Notes: generated from the sequence alone by a model not told the origin. Shown: positions 30,300 to 42,288, counted from the stretch's first letter. The stretch is 62,000 nt of DNA from Cristatella mucedo (GCA_009760855.2 WPIO01000066.1:1855001-1917000), one strand, 5' to 3'. Made by a program: numbers and translations.

Positions 30300-31010
30300 G
30301 AACTCAATAGTTAAGGGACCAACCTAGTATGACTAAGAAATTGGAAAATATATTCCGAAAAATCGGCTCTGCCCGCATATCTCTTGGATCATCTGTGTGA
30401 TACCTACGTGTCCTGTAAGACCTCAGACATCAGCTCTACAGCCAACTCCGCCCACTTTCAGCTACGGAAAATTGCTACAATTTGGGCATGCTTAGACAAG
30501 GATACCACATCCAAGGTGTTCATTGCATTGCTGACATCCCATTTCGATTTTCATAACTCTCTACTTTCAGGTCTTCCAGCCTGTGCCATCAGAACCATAC
30601 TGTTGTGCAAAACTCTGCACCTATTATTATCAGTCTCGAGCGATACAGGGTGCCACTGCACACCATTTTCCCCTGACCTGCACTCTCGACCCATCAAGCA
30701 GTCCATTGAATTGAAAAAAATAGAATTCATTTGTATAGAGCGAGCACCTTAACCACTGGGCTTCAAGGTTTTGTCTCTTACTTTTAAGTCCCTTCGTCAT
30801 CTTACTCCAGCCTACCTATCAGAGCTACTCTCAGGATCAGACTTGGCATTGTGCCATCAGGCTCAAGTCATTGGGCTCCGAGCAAACCAACCTCAAATCC
30901 TTTGGAGACCGTGCTTTTAGTTTCTATTTTCCAAAGCCTGCATCTCACAAACGAATGACGTCACAGTATCCCCTGGCTTGACGACATTTAAAAAAGCACC
31001 TGTTGCTCAC
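30300..31010 (+). mobile_element. LINE-alpha, old copy interrupted by a SINE-alpha
   Basis: From about 30380 it parallels the RT-to-C-terminal stretch: SSTANSAHFQLRKIATIWAC (a diverged SSTVKSAYFQLHNIAKIRAC) and LLTSHFDFHNSLLSGLPACA. It continues with CCTGACCTGCACTCTCGACC, and after the SINE with CTTCAAGGTTTTGTCTCTTA and CTCAAATCCTTTGGAGACCG. Frames are broken. Confidence 0.85.
30719..30762 (-). mobile_element. SINE-alpha, internally deleted to about 40 bp
   Basis: ATAGAATTCATTTGTATAGA (tail) is joined directly to GCGAGCACCTTAACCACTGG (A-box end). Almost the whole body is missing, including the hairpin and B box. It is inserted in LINE-alpha within the GATTGACTTCAAGG block, where GAATTGAA on the left may be the remains of the target duplication. 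Confidence 0.75.
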
Positions 31011-31189
31011 GGCAGTGACGGAGCCAGGAAGCGGCTGGGGGGGGGTGAGACATGTGCCCTCCTCCTACAGCAAGCTGGGCAGCCTATTCCTACCTGCGGC
31101 CCCCTGCGACCGTCATCAACGAAGAAATTATGCTGTTTTTTTTAGTTCAACCCAATTAGCAGTCGCCATTACATTAGCTCGTGTCGAGT

Positions 31190-31440
31190 TACAAACTATG
31201 ATTGTTATGCTATATATTTTCATTATGTTGTGGTCCGGCCAAGCCTACTTGAGAGAGTCTTTCAGGTTTTGCACTCTACATAAAAACCTTGCTGATCTTA
31301 CCCCCCTAGATTTTAAAATCCTGGCTCCAAAACTGGTGCTCATAATCTGCATGCTGCCACTATCCACACTGGCATTCTTCCTTTACAGCATACATGAAGT
31401 ACTTAGAAAGAGGTTTAGCTCTCTGATGGTAATATACAGC
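31190..31440 (+). mobile_element. old LINE-alpha 3' end
   Basis: Diverged UTR words CATGCTGCCACTATCCACAC and GAAGTACTTAGAAAGAGGTT, TAGCTCTCTGATGGTAATAT. This is the decayed terminal hairpin. The hydrophobic frame spanning 31003-31572 results from this relic. Confidence 0.6.
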
Positions 31441-31744
31441 TATATTCTTATTGGACGAATGTCTGTCGGTAATACCACGAGGAAGCTTTCCTCTTTCCAA
31501 GGAGTCTCTTTTTTGGAAATGATTAAATATAGACGTAGTAAAAGTCACAGTCTGGCAACCTTACAAAACTAACACTTGAATTTTCCATATGCAGATACAG
31601 TCGCTGAAGGGCTTGAAGGAATTTGCTCAATTGGTGCAACGATCTCAGCTTCAATAAAAAGAGACTCCGGCGAAGCATCGCACTAATAAAATCAAATTTG
31701 CCCTAACACCCAAAGAATTTTCAAAGGGGCAGCCTCATGACTAG
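31441..31744. other. unassigned
   Basis: No feature seen. Confidence 0.3.
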
Positions 31745-31885
31745 AACGATGTTTGTTTATCAAGCATGATTTTACTCACCATTCACTTGCATTTCCCTTT
31801 GCAGCAAATGTAAAGCGCCCAGAGAGAGAGATTAAGTTTTCTGAGTGCGCTTTATCAAGTGCATTATTATTATTATTACTATTAA
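31745..31885 (+). mobile_element. LINE-alpha 3' UTR and tail
   Basis: GTTTGTTTATCAAGCATGAT, TTTACTCACCATTCACTTGC, CTTTGCAGCAAATGTAAAGC, GCCCAGAGAGAGAGATTAAG, TTTTCTGAGTGCGCTTTATC and (TTA)n. A clean 5' truncation lies in the UTR. Confidence 0.92.
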
Positions 31886-31954
31886 CGATAGCTGAGTTCA
31901 ACCAGCTCACCTGCATTAATCGGGTCTTTGACAAATAATTCATTTTTGTAGCCC

Positions 31955-32692
31955 TTTGAGCCGTGATGGCGCACTAGGTAAGGCGGTTGCTTTTCACGAC
32001 CTCGGTCCCAATGTCGTGGGTTCAAATCGTAATAATAATAATAATGCACTTGATAAAGCGCCCTAAGAGAACTCAATCTCTTTCTAGGTGCTTTACATTT
32101 GCTGCAAAGCAAAACGCGATTGAATGGTGAGTAATATCATGCTTGATAAACATGAATAGCATGGTTACGGGTGACATGCACAGGGTCAGCATGCAAGTGT
32201 GGTTAGTGGCAGCATGCACAGTGTCAGCACGCATAAGCACATGAAGGACGAATCAAGGGTACCCACTAAATGTTGTCCTAAGCAGGTGTGTTTTTAGTAA
32301 GTTATTTTTAAATGTGGTCAAGTCAGAGGATGTCCTGACGCAGGTCGGGAGTGAGTTCCAGGCTTTGGGAGCATACGAACTAAATGCAAAGGATTTGATG
32401 TTTGTACGAGGTATTGGTAAACTGATGGATTCCGAAAAGCTAGTGATATGATGCTTGGCCTGGTGGGGGAGTAGATCTGAGAGATAGGCTGGAGCCAAAC
32501 AATGAAGTGACGTAAAAGTGAGTGACAAAACCTTGAAGTTGCTTGACTGGTAGCCAGTGCAGGTCGGCGAGAAGTGGTGTGATGTGGCAACTTTGCGGTG
32601 GGCGATCCTTTATCGCCACTGCAAGCGGTGGTGATAACCGTAAAAGCTCTTCTGTCGCTATACAAACGAGGCTGTTAAATCAGCTAGCTTTT
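31955..32692 (+). mobile_element. SINE-beta split by a LINE-alpha
   Basis: 5' piece 31955-32029: GAGCCGTGATGGCGCACTAG, GTAAGGCGG, CACGACCTCGGTCCCAATGT, CGTGGGTTCAAATC. 3' piece 32595-32692: TTGCGGTGGGCGATCCTTTA, GCCACTGCAAGCGGTGGTGA, AGCTCTTCTGTCGCTATACA, TCAGCTAGC. Put end to end the pieces give one normal SINE-beta, interrupted right at the B box. Confidence 0.92.
32030..32594 (-). mobile_element. LINE-alpha inserted in SINE-beta
   Basis: Begins with (AAT)n and the hairpin, and contains the C-terminal ORF in two frames (32253-32528, MAPAYLS-like CLAPAYLSDLLPHQ; 32318-32665 further upstream). It ends at the block encoding HITPLLADLHWLPV. Relative to other copies it has lost ATCCGTT-type bases near 32540 and part of the DRAFSSYAPK region. 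There is almost no target duplication. Confidence 0.92.
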
Positions 32693-32724
32693 AATTTTTA
32701 ACTTTGTCTCTACCCGTGTGCTTT

Positions 32725-32805
32725 ACTTACAGCACAGGGCTCGAACTCACGGCCTTGGTTTTTGAAGGTGAGCATCTTGCCCCTAGGGCTAAACCAGGCC
32801 GGCAT
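32725..32805 (-). mobile_element. SINE-alpha head, old
   Basis: ACAGGGCTCGAACTCACGGC (B box reversed) and GTGAGCATCTTGCCCCTAGG, then GCTAAACCAGG, mirror the SINE-alpha head (CTGGTTTGGCCCAGTGGTTA). No tail is visible. Confidence 0.65.
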
Positions 32806-35800
32806 GCAAGGGTAAGTATAGCCATACCATATGACAACAAGAAAGACTGAATAGGCAAGGTAAGGGCTCACCAGGATCCCAAAACAGAAACTTGGACGGT
32901 CATTATATTTGCTGCTTCTCTTGCTTGGTTGCTCGAGCTTAAAATAGACATGGTAGAGAATTTTACAGAAACGTAGAACAGGAACCAGCTTAATCTGCGT
33001 GTACCTGATCTGCGAAGCCCAAATTCAGTTTAGTGGCAGAGCGTTTTGGAGCGTTCCAATCTGAAACGGGCTTGTCGGACAGATAACTCCATAAGCTTCA
33101 GTTTCCCAATAATTGCTAAATGAGAATGAGCATCAGCCAAAAAGCCATACATACAGCTGGTCTGGCGAGCTGAAAGTCAAACCTGCATAAAGCTGGCAAA
33201 AGCGTGAATCATCGAATGCTGTTGTTCTGAGCTCCCCACCCGGTCAATCCAGGCTCCAGATAACTCAGCAGTGAGTGGCGTCCAGGGGATCGCCGGCTTT
33301 CCTAGTACTGCACCGGCAGCTCGTCCAATCGGAGGGCAATCGGAAGCGTCGATGGAACTCACCGATACTCTAGCTACCGAGGCTGGCTGCAGTGCAATCC
33401 AATACTGGGTCGCACACTCGCGAAAGCTGGCTCGGAGGATGGCGGTGTGGAGTCGGAAAGAAAATAAACAAACAGCTGAGGCTACTTGAACCCTGGGACA
33501 CCGAAGAAAGTCGGCGAGGCTTGTTGTAACGTAAACGCAGAGCCGAAGATTCTGTTACAGACTGCCAATACCTCCCAGTCTCCCGGGGCCACGAAAGCAT
33601 GGGATGCAGCTGAGCTGAAGGCTGATAAGTTCACGGGAAGCGGTAAAAAAAAAGTAGGAGACCCGCTCCCCATCAACAACAAAAAGAAGGCTTCACACAC
33701 GTGCTACAGTGGAGCGGCTGTCTCCTCTTTGTCTGCTGTGTTTATAGACCACGCGGTCATCGCCGATCTGAAACGCAGCAGCAGCAGCAGCAGCCAGGTC
33801 AGTCTCATGTAGATTACATTCGCACTAGATTACCTTCGCAGTAAAGAAAGAACCAGTGCTGATCAAAGAGTGAAAGACCTGTACAGGCTGCTCCGCAGGG
33901 CAATACAATCACAACGATTTTGACCCTACAGTCGCTACTCCTAGCTTACCAAAGGAGTGGCGACAAGTAAGGGGAAGGATGGGGGCAAGCAAGGAGGAAG
34001 GGTAGGAGGGAAAGTGGGCCTTTTCCAGCATGCCCTTTCAGCCCTGTAAAACAGTGGCTACCTTGGAAGATTTAAGCTTGACATCTATTGACTCACACTG
34101 AGCATCTGCTTACAGCTCCACCGGGCCAATAACGCAGCCATTTTCTTCCAGCTGCAATGATGCTGAAAATGTATGACGACGAGTCTCAAACAAAATATTT
34201 TAGCCCCAATACTCAATTTCCTATGCTGTTGAGACTGCTGCCTAAGCTCTGTGAAATGACTGATAAGTGTTCAAAGACTGCCAAAGGCAGGTGTAGATGG
34301 CATAACTATATGTTTCTCTTTTTCGTTGGACTTCGTGCTCTATGTGAAAAAAATTCGCGAAATAGTGTGCGTAAGTAGGATGATTGGTCGATTAGCATGC
34401 AATGCATGATTACCGTCTTTACTTGCAGAAACTGATGGCACGAATGGAAGTCCCATGAAATGTCACGAGCATAGGCTGACCCTGCCGTTGTTATGCTGCA
34501 CCAGGTCTGCCATGGACGTGGCATGAAGCCTCCACTAGTCCTCCCAAACAAAGCTACAACATTGACCTATAGTCCTCAAGCAATATAGTATAGTCACACC
34601 GCTTTTTTTGCCCACTGAGATCTAATGGGTCGTGCTAGAAATTTTAGTTAAATTAAATTAAATTAATTTATTGATTTTAATTTATTAATTTAATTTAATT
34701 AAATTGACTAAATTATCGCTTCACCCGACAAGGTCCTCCAGACCTTGCTAAACCGAAATAGTGGGAGCTCTCTACTCTTACCCTCGGATGTTCTGGGTTA
34801 AATTATAACAAATTAGCAGCTCGCACGCATGGAGTAAGATTCGATGCTGTCAGCCCTCTGACTGCCTGATCTGGTGCATCCGTACTTATGGCATATTACC
34901 AGTGCTGTTTCTCTCCTTCGGCCATTTCTCCAGGTCTCCTTTGCTGTGAGAGGCGCTTGTTATGTATGGGCAGCCAACTGCACTCGGCAAGCAGCTGGCT
35001 TTGATTGCTCTATTCCCTGTGTCTCGTTTTGTATGTCCGCAAAGCCGCACAGATAAGCTTCGTGGGTGCTGACTTGCTGGTGAGCACCACCTCACACCTA
35101 TTAGTGCAGCCAACGTGAAAGAGGGAACGGTCGGAAGCGGAAGCTGACAGCTGAAGATTGCAGATCTTGTAAATGCTTTCGTTTTGTGGCCTCGGGCTGA
35201 GCTGGAGCCTCAAGCTCTGCCTGCTGCAGGCAGCACAAGTTGCCTTTGCAAAATAGTACAGAGCCGGCTCTTTGTCGGTGCCCATTTGCCTAATTCTTCT
35301 GCCCTCATTACTGTACCGGCTAGATAGCTGCAATAGGTGTATTGTTCTCTTTTGTGCAGGAGCCACTAAAGCAATTAACGGCTAGTCTTGGAAGGCACGA
35401 AGGGCACAATCTTCCGACTCGATACGATCTTTGGAACGCCGGATCCAATAAATAAGAGCGGCATTCAGCATACACACACCGATCAGACACATTCTGTCCG
35501 GGGTGAGGCACAATCCGACCAGACACGTTTTGGCCTGGGCATGGGCTGAGGCACCTGCACCGGACAGGGAGATTCGGGTCCCGGCTATAGACAGACAGTG
35601 AAAATCCAAAGGGCTACCGGAATCTATCCTACTCAGTAGGCTACTCGGCAAAGTGTCCAGAAGCACCACGTCCGACAGCAAACCGGCCAGTAGAACGATC
35701 CAGCAGAATGCTTGTTCATTGACCCTGCATTCGGCTGAATTCAGACACAGTTCGTGGCCCTCTGGAGTGTCCCTGGCCGACTGGCAATAGGGCAGCTGGC

Positions 35801-36049
35801 TTGCAATACCCATCTATAGGGGGGTCACTGCTCTGAGACACAGTATGCGAAGTGTGTACCAACTGCTGCTGTACACCTCGGTCTGGCAGTTACAAGTTAA
35901 CGTAAGACTTCATAAACTTGGGTTTCGACATTGTGATGCAACAGCTCAGGCCTGTGACAAGCTGATCTCAGTTATGACTGCTGGAATTAGTGGTTACATA
36001 ATTACAAAGATAAAACGACTGCATGTATCATTATGTAGGGTAGCTGCAA
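32806..36049. other. 3.2 kb without recognised repeats
   Basis: Mid-GC sequence lacking the four families. I looked for exons. The frame at about 33489-33797 (VGEACCNVNAEPK, KADKFTGSGKKKVGDPLP, then a Ser run from (CAG)n) ends at a CAG/GTCAGT word that resembles a 5' splice site, but nothing else supports it. An AT-rich 17-bp perfect inverted repeat lies at 34651-34667 and 34684-34700. This is the largest stretch where a host gene could hide. Confidence 0.4.
34651..34700. repeat. AT-only inverted repeat, 17-bp arms
   Basis: AATTAAATTAAATTAAT pairs exactly with ATTAATTTAATTTAATT across 16 nt. Composition alone (A/T only) makes such pairing easier. Confidence 0.8.
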
Positions 36050-36128
36050 GGATAATAATAATAATAATGCACTTGATAAAGCGCCCTCAGAGAACTCAAT
36101 CTCTCTCTCTAGGCGCTTTACAATTGCG
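36050..36128 (-). mobile_element. LINE-alpha tail-only fragment
   Basis: (ATA)n, ATGCACTTGATAAAGCGCCC, CAGAGAACTCAATCTCTCTC, TAGGCGCTTTACAATTGCGA. Confidence 0.9.
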
Positions 36129-36360
36129 ACTGAAGTACTCGGTTGCTGATCTGCCTGCCCCCTACTGGTAGAGATTTGATGCTTGTGCCACGGAGCACGA
36201 GGCGATTTGTAAAGTACGAAAGCCCGCCCCTAACAAGGCGTCGGCGTTCATTATTGCTGCTTGCTCTGCTATCGGCTGCTAGGTCTAAAAACCGATGGGT
36301 GTCCTGATCGTTTGCATTGCAGACATCAACTCTGCATTCATTAAGATGCTTCCAGCCAGA
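36129..36360. other. unassigned
   Basis: No feature seen. Confidence 0.3.
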
Positions 36361-36850
36361 TGTGTGCTGCTACATTGGCACATATGTCGCTGTACACTGA
36401 GGCCCGGCACGGCTTGGCTCCTCCATACCTGGCTGAACTGCAGCACCAATATCAGCCTCCTGGTGCCCGCTGGTCCTTTATGGACCATGCATTAGCTGCT
36501 CGATTCCTCAGCTTAAAGACCGCTGGCAACGCAAGCTTTAGCTCTGCAAGTCCTAGACTGTGAAACTCGCTTTCACGTTTCTTAAGCAACGATAGCTACT
36601 CCCCTGCTGCCGACTATGGCACAACCTTTCCAGCCGTCCTGAGCTGCTACTTCCATGCTACTCACTGCCCCAAGTGCTCTCCTGACTCTGCTATGCTTCC
36701 TACGTTCTCGTTGTTTCGTGAGATGAAGTCTGTTGGCTAATGAATGCACACCAAAAGCCACTTGGGCTGTGAGTGCTATAACTCTCCTGCGTAACACTAA
36801 CAGTCTTCGTGGCTCTGTGGAGTTACAGACATGATACATTACAATGCATT
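36361..36850 (+). mobile_element. LINE-beta copy, frameshifted
   Basis: GGCCCGGCACGGCTTGGCTC, CTCCATACCTGGCTGAACTG, CGATTCCTCAGCTTAAAGAC, AGCTTTAGCTCTGCAAGTCC, ACTCTGCTATGCTTCCTACG, GGAGTTACAGACATGATACA and a final ACATTACAAT. Frames change at least twice, so the coding part is dead. Confidence 0.88.
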
Positions 36851-37839
36851 ACCGGCTGTAAATAAAAATAAATACATGCAATCCCTTCCTATGGAGCCTT
36901 AAGGGGGAATGTCAAGAAAATACCTATACACTTTGTAGCTGAAGAGAACGAAGAGCGTGTCAGTTGTGAGAGCAGATTCTGCTGGTTTCTGTCCCTGAGA
37001 GTGCTTGCAAGCTTACTTACTGACCATCGCCAGAGGCGCTGCTGGGATTCAGCAGGAGACCCTACCGAACGCCCACCCTGGGTGGCCATTCAATGGCAGG
37101 TACTGAAAGCTCGTGCTGAGGACGGCTGCTGCTAGCTGCACGCCTCTATGAGCAGTCCTAGGCTCGAGGTAGCCTAGCCTGGAGCCCCCCCCCCCCCAGC
37201 CGGCAAGGCATCTGACCACAACATTTCATTTTTCAACTGTAAATACAGTTGTTATAACACGATTCGCCCGGTAACCTAGGTAACCGACCGCCTGTCTTTC
37301 CCAGTGCTTTATGCCTCAGCCGGCAAAGAATAGACTGGCACGGCAGGCAAGCAGCAGGAGGCCAGCAGCAGCAGCCCGATGGAGGCCTGTTGTGGTCACC
37401 CCACTGGGCGCTGCTCCCAGGCGCTCTGCTGCTGACCAGAGTGGAACACTCGAGCGCTTACCCATGAGGTACTGCTCGAGGCCGCCATGCCGAGGGGATA
37501 CCTTGGAAAGTCACGCGAGCCCTTGCACGTCGTCGTCTGCCACCGGCCTATTTTAAACACTGCTACCAGCTACCAGTGAACAATTAACCAGTTAACCGTG
37601 ACCAGTTAGGAAGCATTTTGACTCGATGAGCGATGGCTCAGGAAGCCCAGCGAAGTGCAGAGCTGCTACACTGCAGTGAGTGCAGTAGCTACTGCTGAAA
37701 GCTGCAGCACCGGGGCCCAAGGTTTAGCAGCTTAGCTTATCGTGGCATCGCCGGCCCTCCTTTGAAGCTGAGCGCCAGGCCAGAGCCAGCGAAGCAAGCC
37801 TCGACAAGCTCGATTAACTGCTGAATAACGGGGAGAAAG
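36851..37839. other. unassigned
   Basis: A C run at 37187-37195 and short GCAGCAG stretches near 37350-37370. No repeat family or gene recognised. Confidence 0.35.
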
Positions 37840-38472
<633 letters not shown>

Positions 38473-38849
38473 ATTCAGGTGGGGAAAAACACAAAGCACA
38501 GACCGGCCTGCTGCCATGCAACACAGCAGCTTAGGCTATCACCGAGCCGTCTGCCCAATCGGTGGCTCACAAGCATGCCCGACGAGTATGCTGCTTTGTG
38601 ATCTCAGCACGCTGTAAAGATCCGGGCTCTGCATTGCTAAGGAAAAGTAGGCCTGCCGGCTTTTACTTGCCTGTTGGTATTCCAAAAGCTAAAAGATGAA
38701 CCTCCACCGGCTACCATAGGGCTACTGGGGAGCCGTGTGTGGCCTGTCAAACCAGCCCCTCCCCCCAGCTGCAAGACTCAGCTCAAAAAACAGAAGCTCT
38801 GTGGTGGCTATTTTGCTGGCTGCCCAGGTGGGTCTGCAAACCCTGCAAT
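38473..38849. other. unassigned
   Basis: No feature seen. Confidence 0.3.
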
Positions 38850-38998
38850 ATAGGTAAACTTTTTAATAACCTCATTTATATAACAGCAAAAGAGCCTAAA
38901 CGGCTGCCATCAATATTTGCGTTGGTCAAAGAAGGATTGATTGCCCATAGCAGCACTAGAACCCACGTCGTTATAAGCAAACACCTTACCCATGTGCA
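38850..38998 (-). mobile_element. SINE-beta, old copy
   Basis: TTTTTAATAACCTCATTTAT, ACAGCAAAAGAGCC, GATTGATTGCCCATAGCAGC, ACTAGAACCCACGTCG (B box reversed) and AAACACCTTACCCATGTGC (A box reversed). Confidence 0.72.
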
Positions 38999-39182
38999 GC
39001 TATCGAATCTTCGAATTGAACTTGTAATGCCAGAAAGGTTAATGCCCAACATGCTTCAAGGAAACTAGTGGCATAAGAGATGCCGGACACTCACAGGACG
39101 GAGGTGGTCTTATAGAATTCATTTGCATTCGTATTGTCGCTACCAAACACGACCAATAAGCACAGCCAGCCTGACCTGGTGG
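38999..39182. other. unassigned
   Basis: No feature seen. Confidence 0.3.
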
Positions 39183-39266
39183 CTTTAGCAAAGCGCCTAG
39201 AAAGAGATAAAGTTATCTGAGGGTGCGTTATCAAGTGCATTATTATCATTATTATTATTTTTACTA
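39183..39266 (+). mobile_element. LINE-alpha tail fragment, altered inner stem
   Basis: AAAGCGCCTAGAAAGAGATA, AAGTTATCTGAGGGTGCGTT, ATCAAGTGCATTATTATC. The inner hairpin reads AGATAA-AG-TTATCT here instead of the usual GAGA/TCTC, and remains able to pair. Confidence 0.85.
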
Positions 39267-39718
39267 TAAAGGCTACTGCTTCGGTGGAGCTCGAGGAGGC
39301 TGCAGAGCTTGCAGTACTGCACTAGAATACGAGGCTCGATCTACGAGATCAAAGATCAAGTCCGCAGCTTCCGCTAGCTTGCACACTGCAATGCACTATT
39401 GGTCGCACTCCCTCCATGCTGCACGGCTCCGGCAGTTGGAATCGCTGGGTAGGTGCTAGCTCTGACCCCAATACAAGCGCAGATGCGCTGCTGTGAAGCT
39501 ACCGAGCTTGGTAAAGCTCCCATAGTTCGTGTCTCTCTGCCAGCCATCCAGCTGGTGGTAACTGATCAGGCGATGGTGCCACCAGCGTGCAGATCAACTG
39601 CCGGCATGTCTGTGTGGCAGAAGTCAACTAGACCTCACACTCTGTGTGGGACAGTTCTGGCATACGGTGAGCCTGATGAGTCGAGGACGATGGCAATAGG
39701 CTGCTAATGGCAAGGAAG
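39267..39718. other. unassigned
   Basis: No feature seen. Confidence 0.3.
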
Positions 39719-39902
39719 TAATAATAATAATAATAATAATACACTTGAAAAAGTGCCCTCAGAGAACTCAATCTCTTCTAGTCGCTTAACATTTGCTGCA
39801 AAGGAAACACGATCGAATGGTAAGGGGTATCATGCTTGATAAACATGAATAACATGGTTAGGGGCGACATGCACAGGGTCAGCATGCAAGTGTGGTAAGT
39901 AG
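39719..39902 (-). mobile_element. LINE-alpha 3' UTR
   Basis: (AAT)n, AATACACTTGAAAAAGTGCC, CTCAGAGAACTCAATCTCTT, GCTTAACATTTGCTGCAAAG, CATGCTTGATAAACATGAAT, GGTCAGCATGCAAGTGTGGT. It stops within the UTR. Confidence 0.9.
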
Positions 39903-42184
39903 CTACGCTGGAAAGTAGGAAACACGTCTGGTCAGCTCGTCAGCGACTGTCAAAAGGAATTGGACACGGGATTGGCCGGGCACTAAAGAGGTGTACAATA
40001 ATAGAGGCATATTTCGGTCAGCCCGAGGCTAGAAGGCTACACAGCTTTCCCAGCGCTGTGGAAGATGAACGCCAGCAGATGACTTCGAGGTCCGGAAGCA
40101 GACACCTATGCACAGAGCACCCATCAATGGGTCCAAGTCAATCGTTTAGAGAAAGAAGCTCGGACCAGCATGCCAGAATGCGGAAACTAATTTTGCTAGC
40201 AATGCCGACGAGCAAATTCTAGGAGAGACGGTACTTCAGCTCTCATTCTGCCTCGAGCAGAGAAGCAGCAGCCGCAGTGATACCATTAGCAGCAGCAGAG
40301 CAGCCGCAGAGACAGCAGCAGCAGGAGCAGCCGCAGGAGTAGAAGCAGCACCAGAGGCAGCAGCCGCAGCAGCAGGGGGCGGTGAGCCCCTGCTGACCCT
40401 GCCGTTGGCTGTCACAGTCAGCCCTCCTGTTCAGCCCACAAAAAGCCAATCAAACGTGACCAGATTTAAATTGGCAGCAGCTTCTAGAGTATGTTCAGCT
40501 GCCTGTGGTGAACCTGGTATGCTGCTGGTCGGGTGATTGTTTAGTGGGGGTGGGGGGGTAAAGGTGAGGTCAGCAGCAGCAGCAGCAGTAGCCTAGCCTC
40601 CAGAGGCTACTGCCAGTCAGCAGGGATGGTGGCAGTGACACTGAGCTGCTACCGCCGGCAGCCAGCCCCTAGCCCTCCCCGGCGGCCCTGGGCAGCCGTC
40701 TGTTCCGCTTACGACAGTGCAGCAGTATTTCCACACGCAGCATCCTGCTGCAGCTTGCCTCGATTGTGCGTGCGAAGTGGCCAGCAGCAGCAGCAGCAGC
40801 ATGAGCCGAGGCAGCAGAGGTCCAGCCAAAGAGGGGCTGGCATTGGGCGTGGTAGTGGTTGAGGCGCAGTACGGTGCTACAGCAGCACCGTACTGTAGCA
40901 CCCCTGTAGCACCGTACTGTTATGGCAGTCGTTGGCGATTATTGGCCCCATTATGCTTTGTTTTGGCTGGCTCATCTTAATTGCCGGCTGATCAAGGACA
41001 GATACCGACCGACTCAAGACTTCCTTCATCTGACATGCTTGACCACAGTAGCAGCTACCCAGCCAGCCTGGCTACGTGCACCAGGACGTTAGCGCTGGTC
41101 TGCTGCTACTAGCAAACGATCGAACGAATGGGACCGAGGGCCGACAGCCTAAGTGAGGCAATGACAATGTAGGAGTGGCAAGCTGGCCACTCGTGAAGCA
41201 GCCACGACCTGAGCAACCAGCCGCTGGTCTCTGCTCAGGCTCCGACAGCGGGCTTAATGGATAGAGGGGGATCGACGTCGGCTGTGGCCCTCCTAGGACC
41301 GACGTGGCAGGGGCCTGCTGGGACGGGCCCGATCGACCTAGCGTGTGCGTCTGCGATTGTCGCTGCTTCTAATAGGTCAGGTCGGGCCCCCTTGGCTTAG
41401 TGCAGGCTTCGTCGATCGCCTCGACCCCGATTTTGAGCACGCTGCGATGTCCAGGTACCGAAGAGCCGAAATGACAGTCTGCACGAGTCTACACTGCAGT
41501 CTCGTAGCCGACCGATTGCTGGGGGTCAAGGTGAGGCCCTAAAATAACCGCTTTTTATGAGGAGCCGAGCATCCGGTAGACTAGGCTAGCTCGGCTTTGC
41601 ATGGAGGACGTCCATTCAGATGAAAGTGTAAGCAGAGCTAGCAGTCATTGAAGAGCAACGACCCAGGGTATCCACTGTGAAGTATCCACTGTGTGGCCTC
41701 ATTAAAATGGCAGAACAAAGAGCTGCTGCCAAGGCACCACAGCCACAGGCCATTTGCTAGGCCGGTGGCTTGCTTGCAGGCATTTAAATCAGAACATTAG
41801 ATGGGACGGTGGTTTTCTACCGAGAACGACCATAGCGTTGAAATAACTCGGTCCGGTATCATCTGCTTCTCTTGCATACTCCGGTTTCTGCTTCTGATCA
41901 ACCAAGCGTGAGTAAATGTCGAACTGCTGGCCCGACATTAGCAACTGCTGCAGCAGTGCAGAACTTTCTCTCAGTGATAGCGTTCAGGCACTGCACCCAG
42001 CACAGCTTCCGTCTCTCAACTTCCTCTCCCCCTGCCTCAACTGACCACCTTCTCAGTTTCTGTCCGAACGTGTCGCTAGTCGCCAGAAAAGGCCCGACAG
42101 CCATCGATGACGTGGATTTTGGCACCCATAAGATTAGCCTGTCCTTACTGCCTTCCGGTCGCCTCAAAGAAAACTAACTTGAGA
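39903..42184. other. unassigned, CAG-rich patches
   Basis: CAG/GCA triplet runs lie at 40260-40380, 40572-40592 and 40780-40800. They give Gln, Ser, Ala or Cys runs depending on frame. No frame shows a domain. A nested hairpin lies at 40867-40919 (separate entry). Confidence 0.45.
40867..40919. repeat. hairpin with duplicated arm
   Basis: CAGTACGGTGCT (40867-40878) pairs perfectly with AGCACCGTACTG at 40884-40895, and the same 12-mer occurs again at 40908-40919. The first arm can therefore pair with either of two downstream arms, giving alternative stems. Confidence 0.85.
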
Positions 42185-42288
42185 TAAGAATAACAATAAC
42201 GCACTTGACATTGTTGCATCTTCAGAGAACTCAATCCCTTTCTAGGCGCTTTACATTTGCTGCAAAGGGAGCACGATCCAACCTGCTT
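42185..42288 (-). mobile_element. LINE-alpha tail fragment
   Basis: AATAACAATAACGCACTTGA, TTCAGAGAACTCAATCCCTT, TCTAGGCGCTTTACATTTGC. The TAAAGCGCCC arm is replaced by CATTGTTGCATC, so the terminal stem is broken. Confidence 0.82.

Noticed and set aside
31003-31572. Hydrophobic 189-codon frame that could suggest a membrane protein
   Set aside because: Its middle is a decayed LINE-alpha 3' end. The hydrophobic stretches result from AT-rich sequence.
33489-33797. Coding exon ending at CAG/GTCAGT
   Set aside because: Lacks an ATG and an acceptor that fit, and the C-terminal Ser run is a (CAG)n. Too weak to list as a gene, but mentioned in the region entry.
34651-34700. AT-rich inverted repeat as an origin or MITE
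   Set aside because: A/T-only sequence pairs easily by chance. No terminal structure or duplication was seen.
40260-40800. Polyglutamine protein gene
   Set aside because: CAG runs occur on both strands and in changing frames, without a sustained open frame.
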